Assembly: GCF_020531845.1 (NCBI RefSeq)
Contig: NZ_JAJAVF010000002.1
Location: 283,543-347,542, forward strand
DNA from: Methylobacillus methanolivorans
GTDB lineage: Bacteria > Pseudomonadota > Gammaproteobacteria > Burkholderiales > Methylophilaceae
Direction: 5' to 3'
Length of the DNA stretch: 64,000 nucleotides
Shown: positions 18,789 through 27,548 of the stretch, piece after piece
Position numbering within the stretch: position 1 is the stretch's first letter
Layout: every line of letters begins with the position of its first letter
Translations under genes and position numbers: made by a program
The notes under the pieces: model-generated
Told to the model about the DNA's origin: nothing
Databases searched by the model: none
What the model saw: the letters and a program-made list of their open reading frames with translations, nothing else

Positions 18789-19115
18789 CTAATACAGCGG
18801 GTTGGACGGCACGGGTTGCAAATAAGGTGGGATATGCCAGCTTTGCAAATGGCGGCCCAGCATGACCAGTTCACATGACAGGCGATCACTACCGCGGGCA
18901 CTGACTTCAAATTGATACGTACGTTGTAATTGCATGCGCCCACGGCTGTTGCGTCCAAACCAGACCTTGCTGCACGAAACGGTTTCGTCCAGCAATTGCA
19001 GGTTCCAGCGCTCTGCCAGTTCGCGCCCACAGGCAATGGCTTGTTCACGGCTGGAAATGCTGTCTATCCAGTACCAGGCGCCGATGATTGCAATGATGAG
19101 TAAATAGAGTTCCAT
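18789..19115 (-). CDS. DUF3301 family membrane-anchored protein
   Basis: 108 aa. One N-terminal helix (LYLLIIAIIGAWYWID) is followed by a small soluble domain with the family pattern RTYQFEVSARGSDR. No function is known. The start codon shares one base with the pilU stop (TAATG), so translation is probably coupled. Confidence 0.82.
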   Translation of the reverse strand: MELYLLIIAIIGAWYWIDSISSREQAIACGRELAERWNLQLLDETVSCSKVWFGRNSRGRMQLQRTYQFEVSARGSDRLSCELVMLGRHLQSWHIPPYLQPVPSNPLY

Positions 19116-20299
19116 TATGGTGTCAGTGGGTCAGGTTCTTCTTCGGGTTCTTCTTCGGGTTCTTCTTCATGCAGTGATAGTGCATCCACGCGTGCGTTGT
19201 TATCTTCGGCAGCGGCGTGTTTGCCATGCAACTTGAAGCGCAGGCGTAGCTCGTTATAGGAGTCAGCGTTGCGTAATGCATCCTCTTCGGTAATGCGGCC
19301 TTCTTCACATAGGGTAAATAGGGCTTGGTCAAAGGTCTGCATGCCCAGCTCGACCGATTTTGCCATGGCATCCTTCACCATGCCGGTTTCGCCTTTGAGG
19401 ATGAGGTCGGCCACTAGCGGTGAATTGAGCAGAATCTCAATGGCCGCACAGCGCCCACCGCCTTTCTTGGGAACCAGGCGCTGCGAGATAAAGCCGCGCA
19501 AGTTAAGCGATAAATCCATGTGTAGCTGGGCATGGCGCTCTTCTGGGAAAAAGTTGATGATGCGGTCTATCGCCTGATTGGCGCTGTTGGCATGCAGTGT
19601 TGCCATGCATAAGTGGCCAGTTTCGGCAAAAGCCAAGGCAAATTCCATAGTTTCGCGGTCGCGGATTTCGCCGATGAGAATCACGTCAGGTGCTTGGCGC
19701 AAGGTGTTCTTGAGTGCGCTAAACCAGTCGTTGGTGTCACGTCCGACTTCGCGATGCGTGATCAGGCAGTTCTTGCTGGCGTGGACATATTCCACCGGGT
19801 CTTCCACGGTGATGATATGGCCATGGCTGTTTTCATTGCGGTAATCGATCAACGCGGCCAGTGTAGTGGATTTACCGGAACCGGTGCCACCCACCAGGAT
19901 CACCAGGCCACGCTTGGCCGAGATCACTTCCTTGAGTACCGGCGGTAGGCCCAGATCATCAAAGCGCGGTATTTGCGTGGTGATGGTGCGCAATACCATG
20001 CCGACTTTTTCCTGCTGGATAAAGACATTGACGCGGAAGCGTCCTATCTCCTTGGGCCAGATGGCAAAGTTACATTCTTTGCTTTGCTCGAATTCCAGAC
20101 GTTGTTTGTCGTTCATCAGCGCATAGGCAAAAGCTTTGGTGTGTTCGCCACTCAGCTTCTGCTGGGTGACTGGCGTCATCTTGCCGTCTATCTTCATCGC
20201 CGGGGGGAAGTCTGCGGAAATAAACAGATCGGACGCTTTTTTCTCCAGCATCGAGCGTAGCAATGTATGCATATAGGCCAGGGCTTGTTCCTGATTCAT
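19115..20299 (-). CDS. pilU: Type IV pilus retraction ATPase PilU
   Basis: 394 aa. It has an N-terminal PilT-like domain (LRSMLEKKASDLFISADFPP) and a secretion ATPase core: Walker A VGGTGSGKSTTLAAL, Asp box ITVEDPVEYVH, Walker B ILIGEIRDRETMEFAL, and the His box HLCMATLHANSA. PilU-type features include the long C-terminus beyond 360 residues and the divergent SKNCLITHREVGRDT. PilU helps PilT retract the pilus for twitching. pilT, its usual neighbour, is not in this window. The C-terminus ends in a three-fold acidic repeat (EEEP) encoded by a 12-bp tandem repeat. Confidence 0.93.
   Translation of the reverse strand: MNQEQALAYMHTLLRSMLEKKASDLFISADFPPAMKIDGKMTPVTQQKLSGEHTKAFAYALMNDKQRLEFEQSKECNFAIWPKEIGRFRVNVFIQQEKVGMVLRTITTQIPRFDDLGLPPVLKEVISAKRGLVILVGGTGSGKSTTLAALIDYRNENSHGHIITVEDPVEYVHASKNCLITHREVGRDTNDWFSALKNTLRQAPDVILIGEIRDRETMEFALAFAETGHLCMATLHANSANQAIDRIINFFPEERHAQLHMDLSLNLRGFISQRLVPKKGGGRCAAIEILLNSPLVADLILKGETGMVKDAMAKSVELGMQTFDQALFTLCEEGRITEEDALRNADSYNELRLRFKLHGKHAAAEDNNARVDALSLHEEEPEEEPEEEPDPLTP
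19134..19169. repeat. 12-bp tandem repeat in the end of pilU
   Basis: GGTTCTTCTTCG occurs three times in tandem (third copy differs in the last base). It encodes the acidic EEEP repeats at the PilU C-terminus on the minus strand. Repeat number could vary between strains without shifting the frame. Confidence 0.9.
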
Positions 20300-20470
20300 G
20301 CCAAATCCAATCCGTGATGCGGGTTTAAAGGGCAGACGCCATATTAAATGAGGTTAAACGCTGCTGTCATTATGTATGGCTGGGCTGGTAACGCAATGTC
20401 ATCCTATGTGGTTTCTTATCCTGGACAGGTGATTGGCAAGAAAGACTGGAATAACGTGTGATATGAGGTC
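20300..20470. other. Intergenic DNA between pilU and a small ORF
   Basis: This space separates the leftward pilU from the rightward genes that begin at 20471. It should hold divergent promoters. I see no terminator, RNA gene or repeat in it. Confidence 0.4.
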
Positions 20471-20602
20471 ATGTATTCCTACTATCAAGTCCCTAAATTT
20501 CATTTGGAGGATGTCGCTAATATGCTTACACTGCGATGGTATCCCGATTGGGAGCAGTTTTCTGAATTGACCGTAAGCGAGTTGTACCAAGCCCATGAAT
20601 GA
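20471..20602 (+). CDS. Possible small protein, 43 aa
   Basis: An ATG with GAGGT close upstream opens a 43-codon frame that ends in TGA at 20600-20602, overlapping the start of the next gene (ATG 20595) by 8 bases. The peptide is well mixed and has a plausible amino-acid use (YYQVPKFHLEDVANML, RWYPDWEQFSELTV). The overlap suggests translational coupling. I recognise no family. It could instead be a chance frame. Confidence 0.4.
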   Translation: MYSYYQVPKFHLEDVANMLTLRWYPDWEQFSELTVSELYQAHE

Positions 20603-21266
20603 TATCCGCGAACGCGAGGCCATGACCGCCTATCTCAGGTTGCTCAAGAACAAGGGCGTTGATGATGAAGGGCTTAAAGAGCGAGAGCATTGGCTACTCG
20701 CGTTGATTCCCGCGATTACCGGGCAACCGGTAGATGGCCTGATTTACCGGGAAGCCGTTGAGCAGCTGTTGACCGAAGTAGAGCGCGAGCAATGGCCATT
20801 TTTCCTCTCTGTGGTACGCGAGTACTACCACTTCTGGAATCAGGATATCAAAGCGATTGCCGCTTTGAATGCTGGGCATGAGTTTGAGCTTAACCCAACG
20901 AAGTGGCAGCCCGTCGAGCACGATCTCAAAACCTTGTGGCAACGCCTTGATAGCGAGAAGTTTGGTGTGGCGGATACCTGGCCGCTCAAGGCTTATAGCC
21001 ATGCATTGCGCCAGGAGGGCGCTGACCAGGCATTGGTTGATACTCGATTGCGCTTAGTCAAGCTACTACTACTCAAGCTACGCGACGCACCAGAGCGCGA
21101 CCATAAAGTTTACCGGCATGCGGTGGATGCCACGGTAGGTGTTTTTACCATGAAGCCTACCCAGCGTTTATTCCTGGCCGTGGTGCGGGAGTTTTACTAT
21201 TTCTGGATCGGCGATCCAGATGCCATCCAGCACATCCAGATTGAACGGGCAGAAAATATTGCCTGA
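20595..21266 (+). CDS. Unrecognised protein made of two similar helical repeats
   Basis: 223 aa, no family recognised. The two halves resemble each other. Residues about 10-90 and 132-215 both go from AYLRLL / AYSHAL through a leucine-rich helix and YREAVEQLL / YRHAVDATV to a strongly conserved end: FFLSVVREYYHFWNQDIKAI (69-88) versus LFLAVVREFYYFWIGDPDAI (192-211). So the protein arose by internal duplication. It has no signal peptide or membrane helix, looks all-helical, and is rich in aromatic residues. It could be a scaffold or binding protein; no function is proposed. Confidence 0.7.
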   Translation: MNDIREREAMTAYLRLLKNKGVDDEGLKEREHWLLALIPAITGQPVDGLIYREAVEQLLTEVEREQWPFFLSVVREYYHFWNQDIKAIAALNAGHEFELNPTKWQPVEHDLKTLWQRLDSEKFGVADTWPLKAYSHALRQEGADQALVDTRLRLVKLLLLKLRDAPERDHKVYRHAVDATVGVFTMKPTQRLFLAVVREFYYFWIGDPDAIQHIQIERAENIA

Positions 21267-21307
21267 GGATGTGAATCCCACATAGCTGCGCGCGCTACTG
21301 AGGTGTG

Positions 21308-22801
21308 TTACTTCAGCGTTTCAAGCTTACGCTCTAGCTGGTCGCAAATCGTCTTGAGTATTTTGATGCGTGCGTATTTCTTGTCATTGGACTCTACCAA
21401 TGTCCAGGGTGCCCGCTCGGTGCTGGTGCGGTCTATCATGTCGCAGACTGCTCGTTGATAGTCGTCCCATTTCTCACGATTGCGCCAATCTTCGTCGGTG
21501 ATTTTGTAGCGCTTGAACGCGGTGTCTTCCCTTGCCTTGAAGCGGGCCAACTGCTCTTTTTGATCTATATGCAGCCAGAATTTCACCAGTACGATGTCGT
21601 GATTGAGTAATTGTTCCTCGAAATCATTGATTTCTGCGTAAGCACGCATCCAGTCTTGAGTGCTGCAGAAACCTTCCACCCGCTCTACCAACACCCGGCC
21701 ATACCAGGTTCGGTCAAAAATCGTGACGCGCCCACGGCGCGGTAATTGTCGCCAGAAACGCCAGAGATAGGGTTGAGCATTTTCTTCATCTGACGGAGCC
21801 GAAATAGGGATGATGCTATAGGTGCGTGCATCAAGCGCCTGGGTGACGCGGCGAATGGCGCCACCTTTGCCAGCGGCATCTACACCTTCAAAAGCAACAA
21901 TTACTGAAAGCCGGTTGAATTTTTCGTGCCGGGTGAGCAGGTTAAGTTTGCCTTGATATTCCTCAAGCTGATCTTCGTAGTCATCCTTGTCCAGGGATTT
22001 GCTCAAGTCCAGCGTATTGAGCACATTGAGATCGTCCACGGGTTTGAGCGCCAGGGCAGGCGCAGCTGCCTTGCGCAGCGGGGGGGCTTTGCTATCAAGC
22101 CGGGCGCGGATGATATCGAGCAAGTATTTTCCTGTTGTCAGGCTGCGATAGTTGGGGTCAAACCCCTCAATCACCATCCAGGGCGCGTTGGCAGTGCTGG
22201 TTTCACGCAGGATATGACCAGTCAGCGTGCGGAACTCGTCATAGTGCTTCAGATGTTGCTTATCTTGCTCTGTGACGCGCCAGCGTGTCTTGGGATTGGC
22301 TTCCAATTCGGCAATGCGGTTTTTCTGCTGTTTTTTGGAAAGGTGAAACCAGAGCTTGATGACCAGTGCGCCTTCATCGGTCAGCATACGCTCGAAACGC
22401 ACAATATCGCTGAGATGGCTATCCAGCTTTTTACGCAGTTTTCCACCTTCCAGATTCTCCAAAATCGGTGCGGTATACCATGAGCCGAAGAAAATACCGA
22501 TTTTGCCCTTGGGGGGTAATTCCCGCCAAAAGCGCCACATATGCGGGCGTTCAGCTTCATCCTGCGTGGCCGGACCAAACGCACAAGTGTGTATCAGGCG
22601 TGGATCCATCCACTCATTGAGCAGGTTCGCTGTTTCTCCCTTGCCCGCACCATCCACACCACCAATCAGAATCAGCACGGGGAAAACCTTGGCCTCAGCC
22701 AGGTCGAACTGAAGGTCAAGCAAGGCTTCACGCAGAGCAGGAAGCTCTTTTTTGTAGAGGTCATCAGGGATGCTATGGCCAAGTTCGGCTGATTCAAACA
22801 T
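21308..22801 (-). CDS. pap: Polyphosphate:AMP phosphotransferase (two-domain PPK2)
   Basis: 497 aa made of two PPK2 domains in tandem. Each has a Walker A loop: LIGGVDGAGKGETANLLNEW at about 46 and FEGVDAAGKGGAIRRV at about 304. The second domain has the lid/Walker B elements WRFWRQLPRRGRVTIFDRTW and WLHIDQKEQLARFKAREDT. The first domain has FFGSWYTAPI in place of FDRTWYG, so it is probably structural. Class II PPK2 enzymes make ADP from AMP using polyphosphate. It is a single gene between the repeat protein and the amt control region. Confidence 0.9.
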   Translation of the reverse strand: MFESAELGHSIPDDLYKKELPALREALLDLQFDLAEAKVFPVLILIGGVDGAGKGETANLLNEWMDPRLIHTCAFGPATQDEAERPHMWRFWRELPPKGKIGIFFGSWYTAPILENLEGGKLRKKLDSHLSDIVRFERMLTDEGALVIKLWFHLSKKQQKNRIAELEANPKTRWRVTEQDKQHLKHYDEFRTLTGHILRETSTANAPWMVIEGFDPNYRSLTTGKYLLDIIRARLDSKAPPLRKAAAPALALKPVDDLNVLNTLDLSKSLDKDDYEDQLEEYQGKLNLLTRHEKFNRLSVIVAFEGVDAAGKGGAIRRVTQALDARTYSIIPISAPSDEENAQPYLWRFWRQLPRRGRVTIFDRTWYGRVLVERVEGFCSTQDWMRAYAEINDFEEQLLNHDIVLVKFWLHIDQKEQLARFKAREDTAFKRYKITDEDWRNREKWDDYQRAVCDMIDRTSTERAPWTLVESNDKKYARIKILKTICDQLERKLETLK

Positions 22802-22893
22802 GCGGTCACTTTCCGGTTAGAGGCCTGTTGAGACCGGTTCATGGTGCATAAATTCATGATAGGTGTCAAAACTGGAAGTGGTGAATTCAAAAT

Positions 22894-22910
22894 TGCACTT
22901 TATTGGTGCG
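22894..22910. promoter_or_regulatory. Probable NtrC binding site upstream of amt
   Basis: TGCACTTTATTGGTGCG matches the NtrC dyad GCAC-N7-GTGC exactly in both half-sites. It lies about 110 bases upstream of the predicted start of transcription, a normal distance for an enhancer-binding protein. A further half-site GGTGC is present at 22935-22939. Confidence 0.7.
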
Positions 22911-22991
22911 ATGCACGGTCGATGGTTTTAATTTGGTGCGTTGTGTGGTTGTGTTGGTAGGTAAGTTATTAATAAACAATTGGTTATTGAT

Positions 22992-23007
22992 TGGCCTGGT
23001 TTTTGCT
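22992..23007 (+). promoter_or_regulatory. Sigma-54 promoter of amt
   Basis: TGGCCTGGTTTTTGCT fits the -24/-12 consensus TGGCAC-N5-TTGC(A/T). GG and GC are separated by the required 10 bases, and only two consensus positions differ. Transcription would begin near 23018, about 36 bases before the amt start. Confidence 0.7.
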
Positions 23008-23053
23008 AAGAATACCGCACTATAAAAATAGCACGATGAATCTAGGAGATAAA

Positions 23054-24262
23054 ATGGATACTACGCAGTCAGGAAATGACGTATTTTTTATATTGCTAGG
23101 CGCTATTATGGTGCTTGCCATGCATGCCGGTTTTGCCTTCCTTGAAGTTGGCACAGTGCGCCGCAAGAATCAGGTCAATGCGCTGGTCAAGATCATGGTG
23201 GATTTTTCAGTGTCTACCATTGCTTACTTTTTCATTGGTTATAGTGTGGCTTATGGTGTCGGTTTCCTGCAGGGGGCCGAAGCGCTCTCTGCACACCATG
23301 GTTATGAGTTGGTGAAGTTCTTTTTCCTGCTGACGTTTGCCGCTGCTATTCCTGCCATTATTTCAGGTGGCATTGCCGAGCGAGCCAGGTTTAATCCCCA
23401 ATTGGCAGCAACCTTTGCCATTGTCGGGCTGGTTTATCCTTTCTTCGAGGGTATTGCCTGGAACGGTCATTTTGGTTTCCAGGATTGGCTGGAAGCCTCT
23501 TTCGGTGCGCCGTATCATGACTTTGCCGGCTCTGTAGTTGTGCATGCCATGGGTGGCTGGATCGCCTTGGCGGCCGTATTGTTACTTGGGCCGCGTATTG
23601 GGCGTTACAGCAAGGATGGAAAATTGCACGCTTTCCCACCCTCCAGCATCCCTTTTCTTGCGCTTGGCGCCTGGATACTGACTGTGGGCTGGTTTGGCTT
23701 CAATGTCATGTCTGCCCAGACTGTAGATGCGGTCACGGGCCTGGTGGCGCTCAATTCACTGATGGCGATGGTGGGTGGCACCCTGGCCGCCTTGCTGGCA
23801 GGCAAGAATGACCCTGGCTTCGTACACAATGGTCCTTTGGCTGGCTTGGTTGCTATCTGCGCTGGCTCTGATGTGGTCAATCCGCTTGGGGCCTTAGTGA
23901 TTGGTCTGGTAGCCGGGGCAGTATTTGTCTGGACTTTTACCCTGACACAGAACCGCTGGAAGATTGATGATGTGCTGGGCGTGTGGCCTTTGCATGGGAT
24001 ATGTGGTGCCTGGGGCGGTATCGCCGCTGGCATCTTTGGAGCCACTGCACTGGGTGGTATGGGTGGCGTCAGCCTGGTATCACAGGCATTAGGCACTGCA
24101 CTGGGTGTGGTGGTTGCGCTGGCTGGTGGTTTTATTGTGTATGGCACACTCAAGCTGGTTGTTGGTTTGCGGTTAGATGCCGAGCAGGAATATGATGGCG
24201 CGGACTTATCCATCCACAAAATTGCAGCTACGCCTAACCTCGCTGCTGGGCAGGATGAATAG
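23054..24262 (+). CDS. amt: Ammonium transporter Amt
   Basis: 402 aa from the ATG at 23054, which has AGGAG five bases upstream; an ATG at 23036 is also in frame. About eleven transmembrane helices. Key features: AFLEVGTVRRKNQVNAL early, the two pore histidines in VVHAMGGW and PLHGICGAWGG, and SGGIAERARF. It moves ammonium/ammonia through the inner membrane. The NtrC site and sigma-54 promoter upstream say it is switched on under nitrogen limitation. No glnK/glnB gene is adjacent, which is unusual because amt is often paired with one. A terminator follows. Confidence 0.96.
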   Translation: MDTTQSGNDVFFILLGAIMVLAMHAGFAFLEVGTVRRKNQVNALVKIMVDFSVSTIAYFFIGYSVAYGVGFLQGAEALSAHHGYELVKFFFLLTFAAAIPAIISGGIAERARFNPQLAATFAIVGLVYPFFEGIAWNGHFGFQDWLEASFGAPYHDFAGSVVVHAMGGWIALAAVLLLGPRIGRYSKDGKLHAFPPSSIPFLALGAWILTVGWFGFNVMSAQTVDAVTGLVALNSLMAMVGGTLAALLAGKNDPGFVHNGPLAGLVAICAGSDVVNPLGALVIGLVAGAVFVWTFTLTQNRWKIDDVLGVWPLHGICGAWGGIAAGIFGATALGGMGGVSLVSQALGTALGVVVALAGGFIVYGTLKLVVGLRLDAEQEYDGADLSIHKIAATPNLAAGQDE

Positions 24263-24289
24263 TCACCTGCAGTCATTGTATATATCCGC

Positions 24290-24320
24290 AAAGCCCTGCT
24301 AGGCAGGGCTTTGGGTTTTC
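24290..24320. terminator. Rho-independent terminator of amt
   Basis: A 10-bp stem (AAAGCCCTGC / GCAGGGCTTT) with a TAG loop, followed by a T-rich run. It also marks the edge of the restriction-modification island and could work for hsdR on the other strand. Confidence 0.85.
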
Positions 24321-24341
24321 TTTTATCAAATTAACGAAATA

Positions 24342-27300
24342 TTAGCGTTGCAACTCAGCCGCAATCAATTCTGCCTGGCGAAGTACTGTTTCAGTTGCCA
24401 GAATTTCCATATCAGGTGGATAACCAAAATGACGTAAAGTGCGTTTGACGATCACTTTCAGTTTGGCTTTTGCACTTTCTTTAATGGTCCAGTCTATAGA
24501 TGCATTTTCCCGTACTTTTTGCAGTAATACGACGGCTAGCTCCCTGAGGTTTTCTTGCTGCATCAGCTCCCGAGCACTATCGTTATTCGCAACAGCAGTA
24601 TAGAAAGCAAACTCTAGCGGGGTGAGTTTTAAGCGTTCAGCTTCACTATCACCATGTACAATTTCTTTACTGACTTTGATGAGTTCATCCATCAATTCAG
24701 CGGCGGTGATAATTTTGTTCTGATAGCGCTTGATGGAGTTCTGCAGCATTTCCATCAAACTGCGGCTTTGAATCAAATTAGTTCTTTCACGAACTTTGAT
24801 TTCTTCACTAAGCAGCTTTTTTAGCACTTCGAGCGCAATATTCTTGTGCTGATGGTTTTTGAGCTCCAGCAAGAATTCTTCACTCAATATCGAAATATCA
24901 GGTTTCTTAATTCCTGCTGCATCAAATACATCAATGACTTGCTCACTGACTAACGCCTGGTCGATTACCTGACGAATTGTGGTTTCAATTTCCTCACTAG
25001 TTCGATTTTTTCCAGTGCCATCAAACTTGGCCAGTCTTGCCTTTACTGCCTGAAAAAATGCCACGTCATCTTTTGCATCCATCGCCTGCTCATGTGGAAT
25101 GGCAATCGCAAAAGCCTGAGAGAGCAGGGTGACTTCATTGAGATAACGCTTTTTGCCATCATCCAGCCCAAGAATATGCTCCTCGGCAGCCAGGATCAGG
25201 GATAATTTTTTCGAAGTGTCTGCATGAAAATAAGCCTTGTAATCAAAGCCGTGATATAGGTTGGCGACAACTTCCAGTTTTTCCTGCATCAATTGTAGCG
25301 CCTGCTCCTGCGCCACTGCAGGGTCTCCCTTGCCACCTGCATCCGAGTAAAAAGACAGCGCTTGCTTTAAGTCTGCTGCAATACCAAGGTAATCCACCAC
25401 TAGCCCGCCCGGCTTATCTTTGTAAACCCGATTAACACGGGCAATCGCCTGCATCAGGTTGTGGCCCTTCATGGGCTTGTCGATATACAAGGTATGCATG
25501 CTGGGCGCATCAAATCCTGTCAGCCACATGTCACGCACAATCACCAGTCTGAGCGGGTCTTCCGGGTCTTTCATGCGCTCTGCCAATGCACGGCGTTGTT
25601 GCTTGGTGGTGTGGTGCTTGGCAAGCGCAGGGCCATCGCTAGAGGATGCTGTCATCACCACTTTAATTGCACCCTGGCTCAAATCATCTGAATGCCATTC
25701 TGGCTTGAGCTTGATGATCTCGGCATATAGCGCAGCTGCAATGCGGCGCGACATGCTCACAATCATGCCTTTGCCTGCAAATACCTCTTGCCGCTGTTCA
25801 AAATGCGTGACGATATCCCGCGCGATATTCTGCATGCGCCTTTCACTGCCGATTAATGCTTCAATCTGTGTCCAGCGGGCCTTGGCTTGTTCTGTCTCGT
25901 TGAGATCATCATTCGCCAGTTCCTCATCCAGATCTGCCACCAGTTTGCGGCCCTCATCTGAAAGCTGCACCTTGGCCAGGCGACTCTCGTAATAAATCCT
26001 TACAGTGGCGCCGTCTTCCACCGCCTGGGCAATGTCGTAGATATCCACATAATTTCCAAACACCGCTGGCGTGTTCACATCGGTGCTTTCAATCGGTGTG
26101 CCGGTAAAACCGAGGTAAGTCGCATTGGGCAGGGCATCGCGCATATATTTGGCAAAGCCATATACAATTTTCTGACCAATCACCTCACCATCTGCATTTT
26201 TATCCTCAACGGTTTTTGCCTTGAAGCCATATTGGGTGCGGTGCGCTTCATCAGCAATGACTACAATATTGCGACGCTCAGACAAGGTTTCATACACATT
26301 GCCTGCTTCCGGCTGAAATTTCTGGATAGTGGTGAAAATCACGCCGCCTGAGGCTACTTTAAGCAGCTCTTTCAGTTGTAGCCGGTCTTCCACTTGCCGT
26401 GGTTCCTGCCGCAATAGCTGGCTAGATGCTGCAAACGTATCAAACAACTGGTCATCCAGATCATTACGGTCAGTAATCACCACAATGGTCGGGTTGTTCA
26501 ACGCCAGCACAATCTTGCCGGTGTAAAACACCATGCTCAAAGATTTGCCGCTGCCTTGCGTGTGCCACACCACCCCTGCTTTGCGGTCACCCTTGGGCTG
26601 AATGCGTACATCAGGCAAGCCGTAACTGGCTGGCGGCTCCTCAAGCACAGTAGCTGCAGCACTCGCACGCAAGGTCGAGGCCACCGCTGCATTCACTGCA
26701 TAATACTGGTGATAGGCTGCCAGCTTTTTCACTGTGTTGATGCTGATCTGCTTAGTGACTGGGTCTTCTCTGGATGTTTTTTCAAACACAATAAAATGGC
26801 GAATCAAATCCAGCAGCGTAGCCTTGTTCAACATACCCGCAATAAGCGTTTCAAGCTGGCTGGTCAGATGTGATGCATCAGCTGTGCCATCAGCACTTTT
26901 CCAGGCCATAAAACGGCTTAAACCTGCGGAAATACTGCCTGCTTTAGCTTCCAAGCCATCAGACACCACCACAAACCCGTTATAGGTAAACAAACTTGGG
27001 ATGGTGGATTTGTAAGTGCTGATCTGCTGGTAGGCGTTACGGATAGTTGCGTTCTCATCCACCGCATTCTTCAGCTCCAGCACCACCAATGGCAAACCAT
27101 TCACAAACAAGATCAGGTCAGGCCGCTTGTTCTGATTGCTTTCGATGATGGTGAACTGGTTCACCACCACAAAATCATTATTGCCCGGCTTTGCAAAGTC
27201 CAGCAGCCATACCTTGTCACCACGTGTTACGCCATCTTGCTGATAGCTGACATTAATGCCTTCTGTCAGCAGGCGGTGGAAGGCCTCGTTGTTGGCAAGC

Positions 27301-27548
27301 AATTCAGGTGAACTGATACGTTGAACCGTCTTGATTGCCTCATCCAGAACAGCAATGGGCAGGGAAGGGTTGATGCGGGCAGCGGCATCACGCAAACGCT
27401 CCAGCAACAGCACATCAGCAAAGCTCTCGCGCTCGGGTGTTACAGCATCTGGTGCAATGTCCGGGCCATACATATAGTCATAACCCAACGCCTGCAAATG
27501 CTCGATGGCAAGCGTTTCAATCGCAGATTCTGTTAATTTTGCCGACAT
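24342..27548 (-). CDS. hsdR: Type I restriction enzyme, R subunit (HsdR)
   Basis: 1068 aa from the ATG at 27548; a TTG one codon earlier is possible. The N-terminal nuclease domain has the PD-(D/E)xK core RPDLILFVNGLPLVVLELKN (about 140-160). The translocase follows: HTQGSGKSLSMVFY (Walker A), VVITDRNDLDDQLFDTF, IADEAHRTQYG (DEAH), GFTGTPI, and RVNRVYKDKPGGLVVDY. A helical C-terminus would contact the methylase core. It cuts unmethylated DNA after ATP-driven translocation. It is the last gene of the leftward operon, separated from the unknown gene by 339 bases. Length is near EcoR124I HsdR (type IC). Confidence 0.95.
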   Translation of the reverse strand: MSAKLTESAIETLAIEHLQALGYDYMYGPDIAPDAVTPERESFADVLLLERLRDAAARINPSLPIAVLDEAIKTVQRISSPELLANNEAFHRLLTEGINVSYQQDGVTRGDKVWLLDFAKPGNNDFVVVNQFTIIESNQNKRPDLILFVNGLPLVVLELKNAVDENATIRNAYQQISTYKSTIPSLFTYNGFVVVSDGLEAKAGSISAGLSRFMAWKSADGTADASHLTSQLETLIAGMLNKATLLDLIRHFIVFEKTSREDPVTKQISINTVKKLAAYHQYYAVNAAVASTLRASAAATVLEEPPASYGLPDVRIQPKGDRKAGVVWHTQGSGKSLSMVFYTGKIVLALNNPTIVVITDRNDLDDQLFDTFAASSQLLRQEPRQVEDRLQLKELLKVASGGVIFTTIQKFQPEAGNVYETLSERRNIVVIADEAHRTQYGFKAKTVEDKNADGEVIGQKIVYGFAKYMRDALPNATYLGFTGTPIESTDVNTPAVFGNYVDIYDIAQAVEDGATVRIYYESRLAKVQLSDEGRKLVADLDEELANDDLNETEQAKARWTQIEALIGSERRMQNIARDIVTHFEQRQEVFAGKGMIVSMSRRIAAALYAEIIKLKPEWHSDDLSQGAIKVVMTASSSDGPALAKHHTTKQQRRALAERMKDPEDPLRLVIVRDMWLTGFDAPSMHTLYIDKPMKGHNLMQAIARVNRVYKDKPGGLVVDYLGIAADLKQALSFYSDAGGKGDPAVAQEQALQLMQEKLEVVANLYHGFDYKAYFHADTSKKLSLILAAEEHILGLDDGKKRYLNEVTLLSQAFAIAIPHEQAMDAKDDVAFFQAVKARLAKFDGTGKNRTSEEIETTIRQVIDQALVSEQVIDVFDAAGIKKPDISILSEEFLLELKNHQHKNIALEVLKKLLSEEIKVRERTNLIQSRSLMEMLQNSIKRYQNKIITAAELMDELIKVSKEIVHGDSEAERLKLTPLEFAFYTAVANNDSARELMQQENLRELAVVLLQKVRENASIDWTIKESAKAKLKVIVKRTLRHFGYPPDMEILATETVLRQAELIAAELQR

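Noticed and set aside
18725..19048. N-terminal extension of gluQ by 108 codons
   Set aside because: The extra residues overlap the DUF3301 gene and have no synthetase pattern; the ATG at 18724 begins right at the conserved catalytic domain.
21926..22483. 185-codon open frame opposite the PPK2 gene
   Set aside because: Shadow of a two-domain PPK2 gene with intact motifs.
23605..24291. 228-codon open frame opposite amt
   Set aside because: Amt is well supported on the other strand; the antisense peptide is Thr/Pro/Ala-rich low-quality sequence.
25459..25992. 177-codon open frame opposite hsdR
   Set aside because: Shadow; Ser/Arg/Leu-rich with no domain.
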